64,000 bases of DNA, from positions 14,310,062 through 14,374,061 of the forward strand of contig OU612074.1 in NCBI GenBank assembly GCA_914767715.1. The letters are read 5' to 3'. The stretch is from Membranipora membranacea. Lineage: Eukaryota > Bryozoa > Gymnolaemata > Cheilostomatida > Membraniporidae. The notes under the pieces were generated by a model. It was not told the origin of the DNA, searched no databases, and saw nothing but the letters and a program-made list of their open reading frames with translations. The position numbers and the translations under genes are program-made. Positions 1 through 11,419 of this stretch are shown piece by piece; positions within the stretch are counted from its first letter, which is position 1, and every line of letters starts with the position of its first letter.

Positions 1-531
1 GTCACCTCGTTCGTGTTGGGAAAAAGATAGCTTTCATGGGAAAAATGTAAATAGGACAATCGGGCCGGTTTGTGTTGCGGTACTGTCGCTAAGGGTGTAG
101 AGAGACTCATGTCACAGAGTTGATCTGCAAGCAGTGTGGACCAACTTTCATTTTCATTAAATTTGGGCAACTAACCTTATTTCAATCATGAGGAATCTGA
201 CTGCTTTTCGACCGCTGCATACTATATAATACAAGTGATATCTTATCACAGAGTTAGGAGATATATATCCTAAACATAGAGTTATTATATTAACCATAGA
301 TATAAGCACAGTATGGGATAGTAAATAGATAGGCAGGAGCACACAATAACCAGTCTCCATTTCTATATCTATGGTGGTGATATATCATATAACTCCATGT
401 ATAACTTCAAGCGTAACTCTTTGTGAATCACACTGTGTGTTCCTGTTTGATAGATATGACTGAGCTGAGTGTAGTTTAGTGCTCACACAGCTGCAAGTGC
501 AGTTTGTGACACCACACATCAGGTATCTATC
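1..531. other. Gene-free left edge with a small inverted-repeat element
   Basis: No convincing exon is seen on either strand. The stretch contains a short MITE-like element (listed separately at 291-375) and otherwise unremarkable AT-rich DNA leading up to the decayed family copy that starts near 532. Confidence 0.6.
291..375. repeat. Short MITE-like element, 'ccatagat' family
   Basis: The element starts with accatagat and ends with atctatggt, its inverted complement. It has the internal segment caggagcacacaataacc. Closely related copies lie at 6661-6736 (same ends, caggagcacacaatgacc inside) and, truncated and inverted, at 4230-4270. Three related copies with shared termini indicate a small non-autonomous foldback family about 75-90 bp long. 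Confidence 0.6.
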
Positions 532-1168
532 GTGAATATTGGACAAACAAGGAGGAGCTCAAATGAGGCTCAATCATCAATATCATCTGGGCACAGCTTG
601 GATTTCACTTTGAAGAGCCTTTCTCCAGTCAGACCTAATGTCGAAAACACTGAAAGCAATGAACTCCCTCTCATTGCAGAAAGTGATAGTTTTGGTACCA
701 GTGAAAGTGCAGAATATCCTGAACCTCTCACACAGAGTCCTCAACATGACATTCAGACATCCATTCATATACAGCGAGACTCGCGGCCCTACCTCAGTCC
801 AGTGACGATAGCCCTCAAAATGCGGAGGTTGTTTGCCAGCCCAACACAAGTATGTCCGCTAACAAACAATAACAACTACAAGTGGCCTCGGTGACAACAA
901 CAATAAACCTCCAATGAACACATCAGATGTTGAGGTGGAAATACCCCCCTTACAACAAATTTCCCACTCAGACACCACAGACTTCAGTGAAAAGGAATCA
1001 AACAATGCATCTACTATGAACTCAGAGCACAAAGATGGACAGACTCGAGGAATATCACCATTACAAGACGCGGGCTTAACAACCAACCAGATCTCGGATC
1101 AGGACCTGGAGGTGAGTCACTCTCATGCAGACACTGAGTCACTGACTCCAATTAAACTAAGTTGTTGA
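532..1168 (+). pseudogene. Decayed first-exon copy of the tandem disordered-protein family
   Basis: Reading frames here match the middle of the three intact family members downstream. SSGHSLDFTLKSLSP corresponds to SSGYSLNFTMSSLSL, EPLTQSP is identical, and a later frame has VCQPNTSMS and DVEVEIPPLQQISHSDTT, matching the family motif EIPSSQELPHSDTT. The match moves between frames: frame 1 to about 800, frame 3 around 804-870 ending at an in-frame TAA, and frame 2 from 917. The conserved N-terminus (SLLKRH...RR) is absent. At least two frame changes, a stop and a missing start make this a truncated pseudogene. A donor-like gtgagt follows at about 1111. An unusual spliced form cannot be excluded. 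Confidence 0.7.
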
Positions 1169-1466
1169 TTTTCACTTATATGAAATATATCCTTGATTTT
1201 AGCTGGATGTTATGTTCCACAAAATAGTTTTTGATCATTATTTCTTCAAATTCAATAGAAAAAAATTTAATTATTTTAAAATATTTTCGTGAACAATTGA
1301 AGTTGTTTCGGCTTTGGATGTGAGATGGTGAAACCAGAGCTAATGCTAATATTAGGGGGAATTATGCCCGGAACCCCACACATGATAGCAAAGAACAATT
1401 AAGCTCACTTGTGCCACTTAATTGTTGACGCAGATGGGTTTATTTTAGTTTTATTTTCTGTTACAG

Positions 1467-1530
1467 CCACTGATCCTGAGGCTGACTGTAACGCAATAGA
1501 TCATATTCTACGAATGGATGTGCTTAATGC
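1467..1530 (+). pseudogene. Remnant of the family's second exon (copy 1)
   Basis: A good acceptor (ttttctgttacag) precedes a sequence reading ATDPEADCNAIDH in the phase the family uses. This aligns with ALDTAPDENALDQ at the start of exon 2 of the intact gene at 9513. The similarity fades after about 15 codons and the conserved Cys-Cys C-terminus is missing. Confidence 0.5.
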
Positions 1531-2146
1531 CAAAAAAATTAACAACTTTGAAGATAAAAAACTTCACAACACGAGAGAGCCATAAACAACCAAGCAAACA
1601 GCTCATCCTTCAGCCAGACGGTGTAATATTGTTGCGGCTTTCTCAAAGGAAATTAGGTATATGGCCATGCTTGACATAGACTTGATACATCCCAAAGATT
1701 TTGTGGTCTTTTGAGACTCAATGAAAGATGGCAATAGATTTATTACAATATCAAGCTCCAATAAGGCTGACTCGTGCCCCTTAATTTGACCCTTAACCTT
1801 AAAGTGTCTAGGAAAGCAAAAAAACAACCTCTAAAATGATGATCCACTTACAGTATAACAGTATTTACACTAGAAATCATCAAAAGACAGTACTGGACAA
1901 AGGGAGCGCAGATATTGTAGTGTAAATCTGTTACAGGGGAGATAACATACTCTAGACTCTTCTAGACCCTGGGTTTGAACTTTAAATTAGGTTACATCAT
2001 TCAATAAAGTCCTTCTGCGAAAAAAATTCACCTTTTTTGTTCATTGATATGGCAAAGCTTTTATATGAACAGAGGTTGTTTTTATCATTCCTAGACACTT
2101 TAACCCCTAACTGATGCAGATGAGTTCATTTCATTTTCTGTTACAG

Positions 2147-2199
2147 CCCCAGGTCCTCAGTCTCAATCTAACAGTAATGCAAACAGAATAAATGAATGA
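2147..2199 (+). pseudogene. Second exon-2-like remnant
   Basis: This is preceded by almost the same intron end as the remnant at 1467 (a gatgcagatg-type segment, then ttttctgttacag). It opens as APGPQSQSNSNANRINE and then a stop. The shared intron tail suggests exon 2 was duplicated within the decayed copy. It lacks the family C-terminus. Confidence 0.4.
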
Positions 2200-3460
2200 T
2201 GATCTACCTGACAAAGAAAAATAAATTATACGTCTTGAGGCATGACTGTTGAGACTTCATTTCATGACAAAGCCTGTTCTGAATCGTTTAGTTATGCAAG
2301 TGAATCAAGCAAACCATCATTTAGACAGACAGATTTACAGTTTTGTTGCTCTGGGAAAGAAACATACATATGCCAAGGCCGTGCTTGACGTAGACTTAAC
2401 TTTAACTGCCTTACACACCCTTTTAGTTGGGGTGACTATTACAGATGACTTCTTACTTATCTGGCTGAAAACACAACGTAAGAAAAATATTTTGACTACC
2501 AAGCTAAAACGGGGATTATATAGTGACTTCAACTTTTAAGCATTTGTGGCCTCTTGTGACTAGACGTTGACGCTATTATTGGAAATGAGGAAGTATGAAT
2601 TGCGAAAAAATGTAATGTAATTTAGAAAGTGATCCGTCTAAGATGCCTGGGTATGCGTTGTTTTTGTTTTACTGCTTATCACGATTTTATAGCTATTAGA
2701 GGTTAAGTTAAGTTCTTTTAAGTTAAGTTATTTAAAGATACTTTGCTTGCCTTGTCTTGCCTCAACCAGAAATTACTAGTATCAACAATTTTAACATGCT
2801 AATGTTCTACAATAAATATAAATATTTATACGTTTATGGGTGGCTCTACATTAATCAGGCGACAAAATAAATAAGCCTACAAAAAAAGAAGTTATCTTCT
2901 TAATGTCAAGGAGAACACAACTCACATTATACATGTTTGTGTATTATATCATAGTTGTGCAACTGGTCCCTTTTTTAGTCAAAGAAAGTAGATTTGACCG
3001 GTAAACACACGGTAAGACATAAAAGAGAACCTCAACTATTTACCACACCTTTTGATACAGGTCTGGGCAACATAATTGATTGCTCAATTTTGTATGTTGA
3101 TTGTTTGAAGATGAGAGTCGAGCAGTAGATGTTGACGGTCTGACTTTGACAGGTTGTGTTTACCGTTTTCATCTTAAATATAACTATAACTAAAAGCTAT
3201 AAAGATGAGAGACCTAATTAGAGGTATAACTCTATAGTCTATGTCCTGCCCGAGAGCTCAGATCCTAAACCTCCTCCCATCCTCTGATCTCTTCACTGAG
3301 TCTATCTCTATAACCTCAGCCTCTACTTCATCTGTCACAAAGATAATACAGTCAAACTCTCTCTTGCAATCAGACTAATATATACAGCGCCAAGTTGCTA
3401 TCAGTTTGCAGGCAAGTAAGGGCAGACCTCGAGCACAGAACCCAGTAGTCAGTAGACTGC
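2200..3460. other. No gene seen; scattered repeat fragments
   Basis: I see no exon with good splice sites. A hairpin motif at 2888-2918 (gttatcttcttaatgtcaag) recurs at 10918, 15433 and 19166. A nearby segment around 2960-3000 resembles sequence upstream of the intact genes at about 11200, suggesting rearranged pieces of the array's flanking DNA. Confidence 0.4.
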
Positions 3461-3535
3461 AGCAGGATTTGAATCCAGAACCTGCAACACTTGCGTTTTA
3501 CAAGTCAGGCGCTCTAACCTAATCTACCTCCTAAT
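3461..3535 (-). repeat. tRNA-like sequence (degenerate tRNA or SINE head)
   Basis: The minus strand reads like a tRNA. An A-box-like ttaggttagagcgcc is followed by cttgtaa in the anticodon-loop position and a B-box-like ggattcaaatcc at normal spacing. The anticodon stem does not pair well and the acceptor stem is not closed, so it is better called a tRNA-derived SINE head or tRNA pseudogene than a functional tRNA. Confidence 0.45.
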
Positions 3536-4229
3536 ACAAACTTCATTCTACTGTAGGCTCATCGATGGAGGTGAGCAATATCCGATTGCAGGCAAACTTG
3601 GTTAAATTGATCATCTGCTCTATGCTTGATGCAAAATTTAAACAACATTTTCAGTTTGTAACGTTGGCCAACGTTAACTCAAGTGTGTTAGAAAGTAGAA
3701 TGGATTTGCCTGATCTGGAGTGTTCTGGTTGATGAAAGATGATTCAAATCTGCCTGAATGCTTTTATCACAACAAATTCATTCAGCCAGTCTGTCAGTGA
3801 TTACTTGTTTGGATATAAGAAGATAAAGTTTATGTGTATTAAAAAAGCTGTAAATGTTCGTTGGAATCAAAGTTATAAATTGTATTTACCTGAACAAAGA
3901 AGAAGAAGAGATGAAACGCCACAAACAGAGACACCTTTATAGCGCCAGCTATTGTCTGCTTACCTAACTGTGGTCTAAATCTCGAACGATTTTTTTGTGT
4001 GTCAACTTACCCGAGTGATACCTTAACATTTGTGGTGCCTCGTATTTATCTTTGCTCAGATGGTATTTAGTATACATATAATAAGCATGATCTCAATGGC
4101 ACCCGTTTGTCAATGGGAAATGTTGGCATTGAAAATACAGTCAGGCGAATTCCTAAAAGAAATGGATGTTTTAGTATTTTCCATGTGAATAACTTTATTC
4201 CTTTCCATCATGTAATGATATATGCAGCG
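3536..4229. other. No gene seen
   Basis: The short open frames here lack splice-site support, composition bias or recognisable motifs. Nothing is called. Confidence 0.5.
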
Positions 4230-4270
4230 TTGTAACCATAGATTTAAAAAACAGTATAGATAGGACATTG
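4230..4270 (-). repeat. Truncated copy of the 'ccatagat' MITE
   Basis: This 41-bp segment is the near-perfect reverse complement of 6695-6735, with about three mismatches. It shares the element end (accatagat) with the copy at 291. Confidence 0.55.
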
Positions 4271-4395
4271 CGCTTCAATAACTTTGCATTATGTCCCCAC
4301 CTGTATCGTCATTGTGCCACCCGCAGTGTAGCGTTATGCATAGCGTAACTGCTAGTGGGTTTATAGTCAGCACTTTTTGCCCACCAACCATATTG

Positions 4396-4467
4396 GCCTG
4401 GATGGCTGAGCTGTTAGCGCTGTTGTCTTTTGTTCAAGGAGTTGCAAGTTCAAACCATACTGCAATA
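4396..4467 (+). repeat. tRNA-like sequence with intact Pol III A and B boxes
   Basis: TGGCTGAGCTG at 4403-4413 fits the A-box consensus TRGYNNANNNG. GTTCAAACC at 4448-4456 fits the B-box consensus GWTCRANNC. Their 34-bp spacing is that of a tRNA. The anticodon arm and acceptor stem do not pair convincingly, so I call a tRNA-derived SINE or pseudogene. Confidence 0.5.
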
Positions 4468-4479
4468 GTTTTAGTTATT

Positions 4480-6270
4480 TGATACAGCAGGAAAACAAGT
4501 AGTGCAGTTGATGATAGGTGAATCAGTGACCAGTTTTATTAAAAGCTGATCTTCAAGCGCACCTGTTGGATAGATTTTTGTTTACAAACATACTTGTATC
4601 TTATATTTTAGTCACCCGATGAATCAATTTTCTGTAGAATTATATGCTAAACACTTGAATAATTTACTTGTCATAACAAGCAGTAGCATACATATATATG
4701 ACAATGAATTCAAAAGTGCTGCCCCAGGATTTTCAGTTGAAAGAAGCTATTTCATTGTTGGGCTCTCGGTGTACACGCAGACATGTAACAAATGGTTTCG
4801 ATGCATTTATTGGCATGAGAGCAACCCATCTCTCCTCCCCTGGAAAAGAATAGCAGTTTATGATGTATAACACCAAATTAATGATGAGTTGTCCTCTCAT
4901 ATGTCATGATAATACCTCATATTTGGTATATAATCCTCATCTGTTCTCAAGAGAACATAACAGGGAGTACCTTGGCCCAAAAGATAATGCATCAGGCTTG
5001 GATAAATTAAGACATCAAACTATTTCAAAGGAAAACTAACTTTGTTTATTTCAGTGCAACATGGTACAGGAAATATATATTTTAGCAAACTCTTCTGCTT
5101 TTAAGGGCGATGAACTTTTTCTTAGCCCTCTGAAAATTAAATAATGCTCTCTCAGGGCCTTAAATGTTTATTAGCATGGAATTGTCCAGATAAGTTTCAG
5201 CCAGACAGTTTCTCAGTGCTACTCTCCCACAGGTTGAATATGTTGCGATATCGGCTATCATTATATATGTGGTACAGCCTGTTCGTTCCATCTCTCGGGC
5301 CCATGTTAACGAGTCTGCTCACTGTGCTAATGATCACCTCCCACTCTGATTGAAGCACTGTCCTCTCTATATTAAAAAACCCGAAGAGAAATATAAGTTT
5401 AGAACATTTTGTTCACCAAAAACACCTAACAAGCTAAATGTGGCGATTCTTACAATAAAGTAGGACCTTGATGTTTGAGCAGCAACACACATCTTAGATA
5501 TCCAGGGAATTATTGTTGGATTAACATTTGGCTTTAAGACATTCATATCTCAAATGCAGCGAAAATTTATACCAACCTCTGACTGCGCCTGTCTATAGCT
5601 ATCATTATCCTCATACCCAATGGGCCACTACCACTGCAAATTGTGGCTGTCCCTTCAACGCCAATGTATTTTTTTCTGGGAATCTGTGGCACATATTACC
5701 AGCAACCTCATCTAGGTAGGGCAGATGAACCTGAAATAATCATAAGATGCATCTTGTCATATGACTACGGCAATGGCTATTCTCTTGTTAATTTGAAGAA
5801 CCTGACCTGACTAGTTCTCTCCTTTGCTCTAGCATGATGATCTACCACACTCAATGAGTGTGTACAGACCAATAGTAGGACAGTTATTGTTCTTAACTTT
5901 ATGAATCTCTAATAGCAGAACATGATACTTGTTGGTCTGTTGAGAACTTAATTCATAACATCAATCAGCCAAGAACATATTTATATCTACAATTTAGGTT
6001 GTTATCAATAAGCTAGTATTGAATAAGTAGAACTTCAGCAGTTACAACTTACCAGTGAAGACTTCTTTCATCATTGGGACCCTGTTTACACTTGACACAA
6101 AGTAGAGGCAGCTCTAGTTTTGTATGAATGAAAAAAATGTATGTAGAAAGTGGTTACTGGAGGAAAGTACATGTAGTAGTGCAACAATTAATAAGACATG
6201 TCCATCACTTTACTCAACTTTACCTTTAATGATGTTAACCTTATCAGAAAGTGTCCAATGAGAGAAGGCT
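4480..6270. other. No gene seen
   Basis: Plus-strand frames at 4619-4870 and 5144-5353 are the longest, but no acceptor/donor pair or family motif supports them. Possibly decayed repeat sequence. Confidence 0.45.
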
Positions 6271-6276
6271 ATACTG

Positions 6277-6342
6277 AGTAAAACGACTTCTGAGCCAATT
6301 ACAATGTTGTAAGAACATGATTGGCTGGAAGGTCGTTTTACT
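6277..6342. repeat. Foldback element, 23-bp imperfect arms
   Basis: Left arm agtaaaacgacttctgagcc and right arm ggctggaaggtcgttttact pair at about 20 of 23 positions around a 20-bp loop. Confidence 0.6.
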
Positions 6343-6660
6343 AACAGTCATGTGACACCCAGCCTTATGGCAGTCTGCGCATGTGCGAACTGTTGAGGCA
6401 TACGTTCGTCTCTGCAGCATAGGGCTTGAACTAATTCACCTAGTCTGAGTACCAAAATTGGGAAAACAATGGAAACCCATATTTTGGATATATTTGAGCC
6501 TAAATGGAACACTGGTTTTGATATCTCATAACCTTGAACCCTGGGAGTTGCCTTTCTTGATGGAGAGATAGACTATGTCACATGGTCACAAGGCTATCCT
6601 GCAAGCAGAATGGCCTTATGGTCTAGATTGCTAAAATTCCCAGATCTGAGGCTAAAGTAG

Positions 6661-6736
6661 GTAACCATCATATTATTGGATAGACAGGAGCACACAATGA
6701 CCTATCTATACTGTTTTTTAAATCTATGGTTGTAAC
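6661..6736. repeat. 'ccatagat' MITE copy abutting a hAT-like element
   Basis: This copy shares internal caggagcacacaatgacc and the terminal aaatctatgg with the copy at 291-375. Its right end (ttgtaac at 6730-6736) is also the left direct repeat of the adjacent hAT-like element, so the second element seems to have landed at or in this one. Confidence 0.55.
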
Positions 6737-7535
6737 CAGGGAGAATGGAAGGGGAGGAGCCTGCACTCGATAGGCCACACCTCTTTTTATAACATGATCT
6801 TACTTACGTTTTGGAGTTGTGCCCTCACAACGAAACCATGATTAGTGAATGGAAAAGTGTGGGTTGACAACTTCTCAAGTGACAAATCTATGACTTTCCA
6901 ATGGAAAGTTCAAAAATAAAATATCATTTTTGTTGCATTGTAGAATGAAATTATTCTTTATTATTCTTCTTATGGCTGAAGAACACATGTGGAAGGGTAG
7001 TAAAACAATTCTTAGAGCTAAAAACAATCATCTTGATAAACAAATCTTACAGGGCATTCTCCCTGGGGCAAGGTACCCATAATAGTATCAATTTTTCGAG
7101 TTGTTTCATTGAGGAAAAGAAACTTAGCTTGTGAATCTGAATATTATATCAGCACATGTGGTTAGGGGGTGTTGAGAGCTGTCCAACAATATCCCATTTA
7201 CATACCTACTGTCACTAGAAGGCTGGGAATCTTACAGAATGTGGTGGTTTGAGGAGCGAAATATGTCGGCATGGGCCTTTCATTGATGATTAATGAGTGT
7301 TATTAGCACAATTGTGTTGTAATAACTTGTCCAGTACATAATTCAAGTGTTCTGGATTAGTTGGTGACAATAATTGTCAATGGATTGGTATATTTCATGG
7401 CTAAAACATAAAAAAATGAGTGTGATGTATCTATCAAAATACTTATTTCAGCCGTAATCAACATCTATTCACCAGTACTTGTCTGTGATTGGCCAATACT
7501 ACTAGTGCAAGCTCCTCCCCCTTCCATTCTCCCTG
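6737..7535. mobile_element. Non-autonomous hAT-like transposon, ~799 bp
   Basis: The left end cagggagaatggaaggggag and the right end, whose complement is cagggagaatggaagggggag, form terminal inverted repeats of about 25 bp differing by one inserted G. The direct repeat ttgtaac lies immediately outside both ends (6730-6736 and 7536-7542), extendable to 8 bp (gttgtaac) if the terminal base is shared. CAGGG termini with a 7-8 bp duplication are typical of hAT elements. No transposase frame is present inside, so it is a deletion derivative or MITE. Confidence 0.75.
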
Positions 7536-7779
7536 TTGTAACTGACTATTTATTCATTCTACACAAGGCAGTGTTTTTTCACAAACTGATCAAACATTGA
7601 TCCAATGAAAAGGGAGTTCATTGATTTATCCTACACGCTTTTGATCCTGATTTGACTGCCTTGTTAATGAGTGATCTCAGATAAAGTCGTGCAACCTAAA
7701 CTAAATAAAGTGTCACGTTATTGATATATTTACTCAGTACTCCGAGTCTGAGTTCTTGATCACACCGTTAGTCAATGTA

Positions 7780-9745
7780 ATGGAGAAGGGACAAATGCTA
7801 AGCTTACTAAAAAGACATAATACAAGCAACATTCGTCGAAATAATCAGGGTCTGGGTAACGGAGGAAGCAAAGTTAAAGCAAGAGGAGACCAAGCATTTG
7901 AATTAAAAGCCGATGCCATACATATTGAAGGAAAAGGAAGCAGGCAAAAGCGTTCAGAAATCGAAAGTAAATTGAGGCCTCAGATCCTACCAGTACCGGA
8001 AGAAGTAAGTAGGGACGTCAGCAACCAGGATGTGTTTGATGGCCTTCAGAGATCAAACTCAAATCCGCTCACAAGGAAAGAACTTGCATTGGCTCAGGGA
8101 AATGAATTTAAAATGCTTCAACCTGAAAACAAACTTCTTTCAAATAGCTCAGGTGAGACTGGATCACATAGATCATCTGGATACAGCTTAAATTTCACCA
8201 TGTCGAGCCTTTCTCTCTTCAGAAGTAATACTGCAAACTCTGAAAATGGTTTCAGCCAAGTACAGATACAACTTGAAAATCCTGAACCTCTCACACAAAG
8301 TCATCAAGAAAGCCCATATATTCAATGCGTACAACCAAATTCAGTCATAGAGAGCACAGTCAGTGAGGATAACCCTCAAAACCTTGAGGTTGTTTGTCAG
8401 GCTCATACAAGTATGTCCCCCTTATATGGCTCTGTGGAAGTAGAAGAACCATCGTCACAACGAATTCCCCATGCGGACACTGTCGTTACAAGTGAAGAAT
8501 CCAGCAATGAGCTTAACATTGAAAATCAGTCAGACTATAGCCCTCAGAACTTTGCAGTATCAGTTTGTCAACCTAACACAAGTAGTTCTCAATTAAACAG
8601 ACCTGCTGGCAACAACATTGAAGAAGCATCGGGTCTGCATCCATCAGATATAGAACTAGAAATACCCTCATCACAAGAACTACCCCACTCAGATACTACA
8701 GATGAATCAAGGAATAACCCAAACATTGAAAATCAATCAGACTATAGCCCTCAGAGCTTTGCAGTAGTTTGTCAACGTAACACAAGTAGTTCCCAATTAA
8801 ACAGACCTGCTTGTCGCAAAATTGGACAACCATCGTATGCATCAGATATAGAAATAGAAATACCCTCTTCGCAAGAACTACCCCACTCTGACACCACGGA
8901 GGAATCAACAGCTGAACCTAACATCTCAAATAAATCAACAGTGCTAGGTGAACCAGTTCTGAATCAGGAAAATGGAGAAAATCCAATTCAAGAATGCTCA
9001 ATGCCATCAGATGATGAGACCAACAGGCATTCTGATCATGGATCACTGTCAACTAACAGAGGTCAGATAGATAAGCTAGGAATTCTAATTTTATCTATAT
9101 GTAACAGTCCTTCCCATGTCCAGACAATTGACTTATGTGATAAGAAGCAAGCTCATATGGGTCTTAGAGTAGGGCTCCAATAGAAAAGTATAAAAGCTAC
9201 ACTGTAGTTTAGTTAGTTTGGATGAGCTCGCACCAATTTTCACTGGCTTAGGTAGAGTTTATACTTAGTTAAGAGGCTGAGTAAACGTAAGCTAGCCATA
9301 AAGTTTTTTTTATTTTGAGCCTGTGCAAACATTTCCTCCAAAAATTCAAAGGACAAGTATCAGCAGTCATTCCTAACTTCCTGCCCCAGAGCTTGCCTAC
9401 TCACTTTTGACCCAAATGATAACGGCTCTAGTTTTGTCCTCATATCCTCAAGCTACTTGTAACTAGCTTGCATACTAACACTTATTGTGAACAACGACAG
9501 TTTTTGTTTTAGCCTTAGATACTGCACCCGACGAAAATGCTTTAGATCAGGCGCCAAGGAACGATGTTTCATCTGAGGGGGAGAATAACAACCTTGAAAG
9601 TAAGGCCGGTGAGACTACACCGACAGGAGGTGCCAGATCAGAATCACCGAGCACCATGAAGGAGTCAAACCGATCATTTTGCAGTCAGATTATGTCAGCG
9701 CTTTGTTGTTATGGGAGTAGATCGTATAACCTTGACTATGATTGA
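7780..9745 (+). CDS. Tandem family gene A: large disordered protein with C-terminal Cys-Cys module (two exons, 504 aa)
   Basis: I do not recognise this family. Exons 7780-9061 and 9513-9745 join in phase 1 (G|CC, Ala) through a gtcaga donor and a ttttgttttag acceptor. The ATG at 7780 is chosen over the in-frame 7756 because the protein then starts MEKGQ, aligning with MEEKK in genes B and C. The N-terminus is basic with SLLKRH then RR; the rest of exon 1 is Ser/Pro/Glu-rich and almost surely disordered. A block ending EIPSSQELPHSDTT occurs three times (near residues 222, 294 and 360, spaced 66-72 residues), with linkers containing NIENQSDYSPQ and NTSSSQLNRPA. Exon 2 ends with a hydrophobic stretch, LCC, and LDYD. 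The Cys pair after a hydrophobic run could be palmitoylated (inference). There is no signal peptide or enzyme motif. Confidence 0.8.
9062..9512 (+). other. Intron of gene A
   Basis: This is a phase-1 intron starting gtcaga (weaker than the gtaaga of genes B and C) and ending ttttgttttag. Its position relative to the protein is the same in all three intact paralogues. Read-through of the intron gives a short alternative C-terminus ending at a stop at 9181. Confidence 0.7.
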
Positions 9746-10009
9746 GGTGACCCTGACTTTTAATTTCACCAACCTGGCTCACCTAAGATCGTGAAGAGCT
9801 AGCAAAATACATGTAAGCAAACGTCTTAATTTCCACTAAATTCAGAGCGACTCAGAACATCAATTAAACCTTTACCAAAGTGAGTGAACTTATTTGTTCA
9901 TGCCCTAACTGACTAAGCTTCGTGCTCATGGAGAAGTAACTCCAAAAGAATTAGGTTGTGAAGATTAGCAGCCTGGGAGACCTGGCCATAGTTGACTATG
10001 AACATAGCC

Positions 10010-10245
10010 GTAGTTTATAAAAAATAGTTGGTGAGGCAAAATTCCGAAGCAAGTTCAAAGCATCACCAGGAGGTGTGCTGTCAGCTGCTCCCCAAGCAAT
10101 TTAATGCATATCATTAGCAAACAGAAATCCCAGAAGAGCCAATTCTGACATGGATTATACAAATATAGTGCTTTGAGGCCACCATATTTAGATTTCTAGG
10201 GGAGATAGTGCCTCCCTGTCTCCCTCGAGCTACGGGCCTTATGAA
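10010..10245. repeat. Interspersed repeat related to 49310-49575
   Basis: The segment runs from gttggtgaggcaaaattcc to ctccctcgagctacgggcc. A diverged copy lies at 49310-49575 and the segmental-duplication copy at about 14505-14742. Roughly inverted ends (ggggaggc... and ...gcctcccct in the 49-kb copy) suggest a TIR-bearing non-autonomous element. Confidence 0.55.
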
Positions 10246-10527
10246 CCGTACATATAGGAAGGGTAACTCAAAAAATTGCCTATGTGTCATAGGTCTTGAA
10301 GTATAATATGACTGAGGATGCCCCGCTGCAGGACAGAGAAGCTACGAAATACTCTTTTTTATATATATTCTAATTTTTAAAATAATTTTTAGTAACCATT
10401 TTTATCATTTTGTATTTTATTCCTGTGTACTTTACTGTCTAATTTATTTTCCTAGTGGAATTCACTCCGGGACATCACACTGCTGATTTTAGGAGGAACA
10501 CAAATCAAACAACAAGTTGGTGTTCAC

Positions 10528-10579
10528 CTAGCCTGTCCTGACAAGCTTTGTTCGAACAAAGCTTGTCAGGACAGGCTAG
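10528..10579. repeat. Perfect 52-bp palindrome (tagcctgtc foldback family)
   Basis: Two 26-bp arms meet with no spacer at ttcgaa. The arms start ctagcctgtcctgacaagc. Similar direct repeats flank it (gtgttcac left, gtgtacac right, one mismatch). A second copy is at 15037-15088, and related hairpins with loops are at 25258-25334 and 25343-25414. Confidence 0.8.
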
Positions 10580-10917
10580 TGTACACCATTTTGCGCAAGA
10601 ATGGAAAACAATGTTTTTAAATTTTACAGGCTGTTTATATCAGTAATATGGATCCTTGCCTAATTATTACTTAATAATTCTTTAACCGGAGCCAAAAACA
10701 ATTTCAAACTGAAAAAATTAATCTTCATTGTTTACTGCGAGTAGTAATATTATAGCAGTCTGAATCCCTGAAGAATATTACTAACTTAATATCTTCAGCG
10801 AGCCCATCTCGTCATGCGTTAATTTGGCAAAAAACAGCTTAAATATCTGTGTAAATACAACACCTACAACACAACACTGTAGGTTTGAACCACTCAAGAA
10901 AGTTGACAGAGAAATCG

Positions 10918-10948
10918 AAGTTATCCCCTTAATGTCAAGGGGAGAACA
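10918..10948. repeat. Hairpin motif, one of four copies
   Basis: gttatccccttaatgtcaag followed by gggagaac forms a small stem (cccctt/aagggg). Related copies are at 2888-2918, 15433-15463 and 19166-19196. Two of the four are explained by the segmental duplication; the other two are independent. Confidence 0.5.
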
Positions 10949-11419
10949 ACTACATCTTACTACTACTGGTGGGATAAATTACTGATGATGTGTATCGCCA
11001 ACCACTTGACACGTAACTACGCTTCAATTCATCAACAAATGACAAGATAAACCATGACAGGGCAATCACACAGGGGTGGTCCAGCCAACCCATCAGTAAC
11101 ACATATATTACTAAATCTTCTGCTGCTGTCCTAGAGAAATCAAAATTACGGCGGCAAAATAATGCTATTTGCATTCAATAGGGCAAGCACTTGAATTGAT
11201 CCCTGTTTGATTTTTGACTCAAAGAAAGTGAACTGCCTGCATAGCGATTAATCTCTATTGTTATTGTTAACTAAAACTGTTTTTTTTATAACTGCTGACC
11301 ATTATTTAAAAACAATAGATTAATATTCATTCATAAATCACGATTTCAAAATGTAATGAACTTTGGAACAAAAACTTGTTGCCAACTTCCTGTTTATTTG
11401 GACACGTTAGCGTTTTAAC

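Noticed and set aside
4619-5353. Plus-strand open frames that might be a retroelement fragment
   Set aside because: No reverse-transcriptase, integrase or gag motif could be identified, so no call was made.
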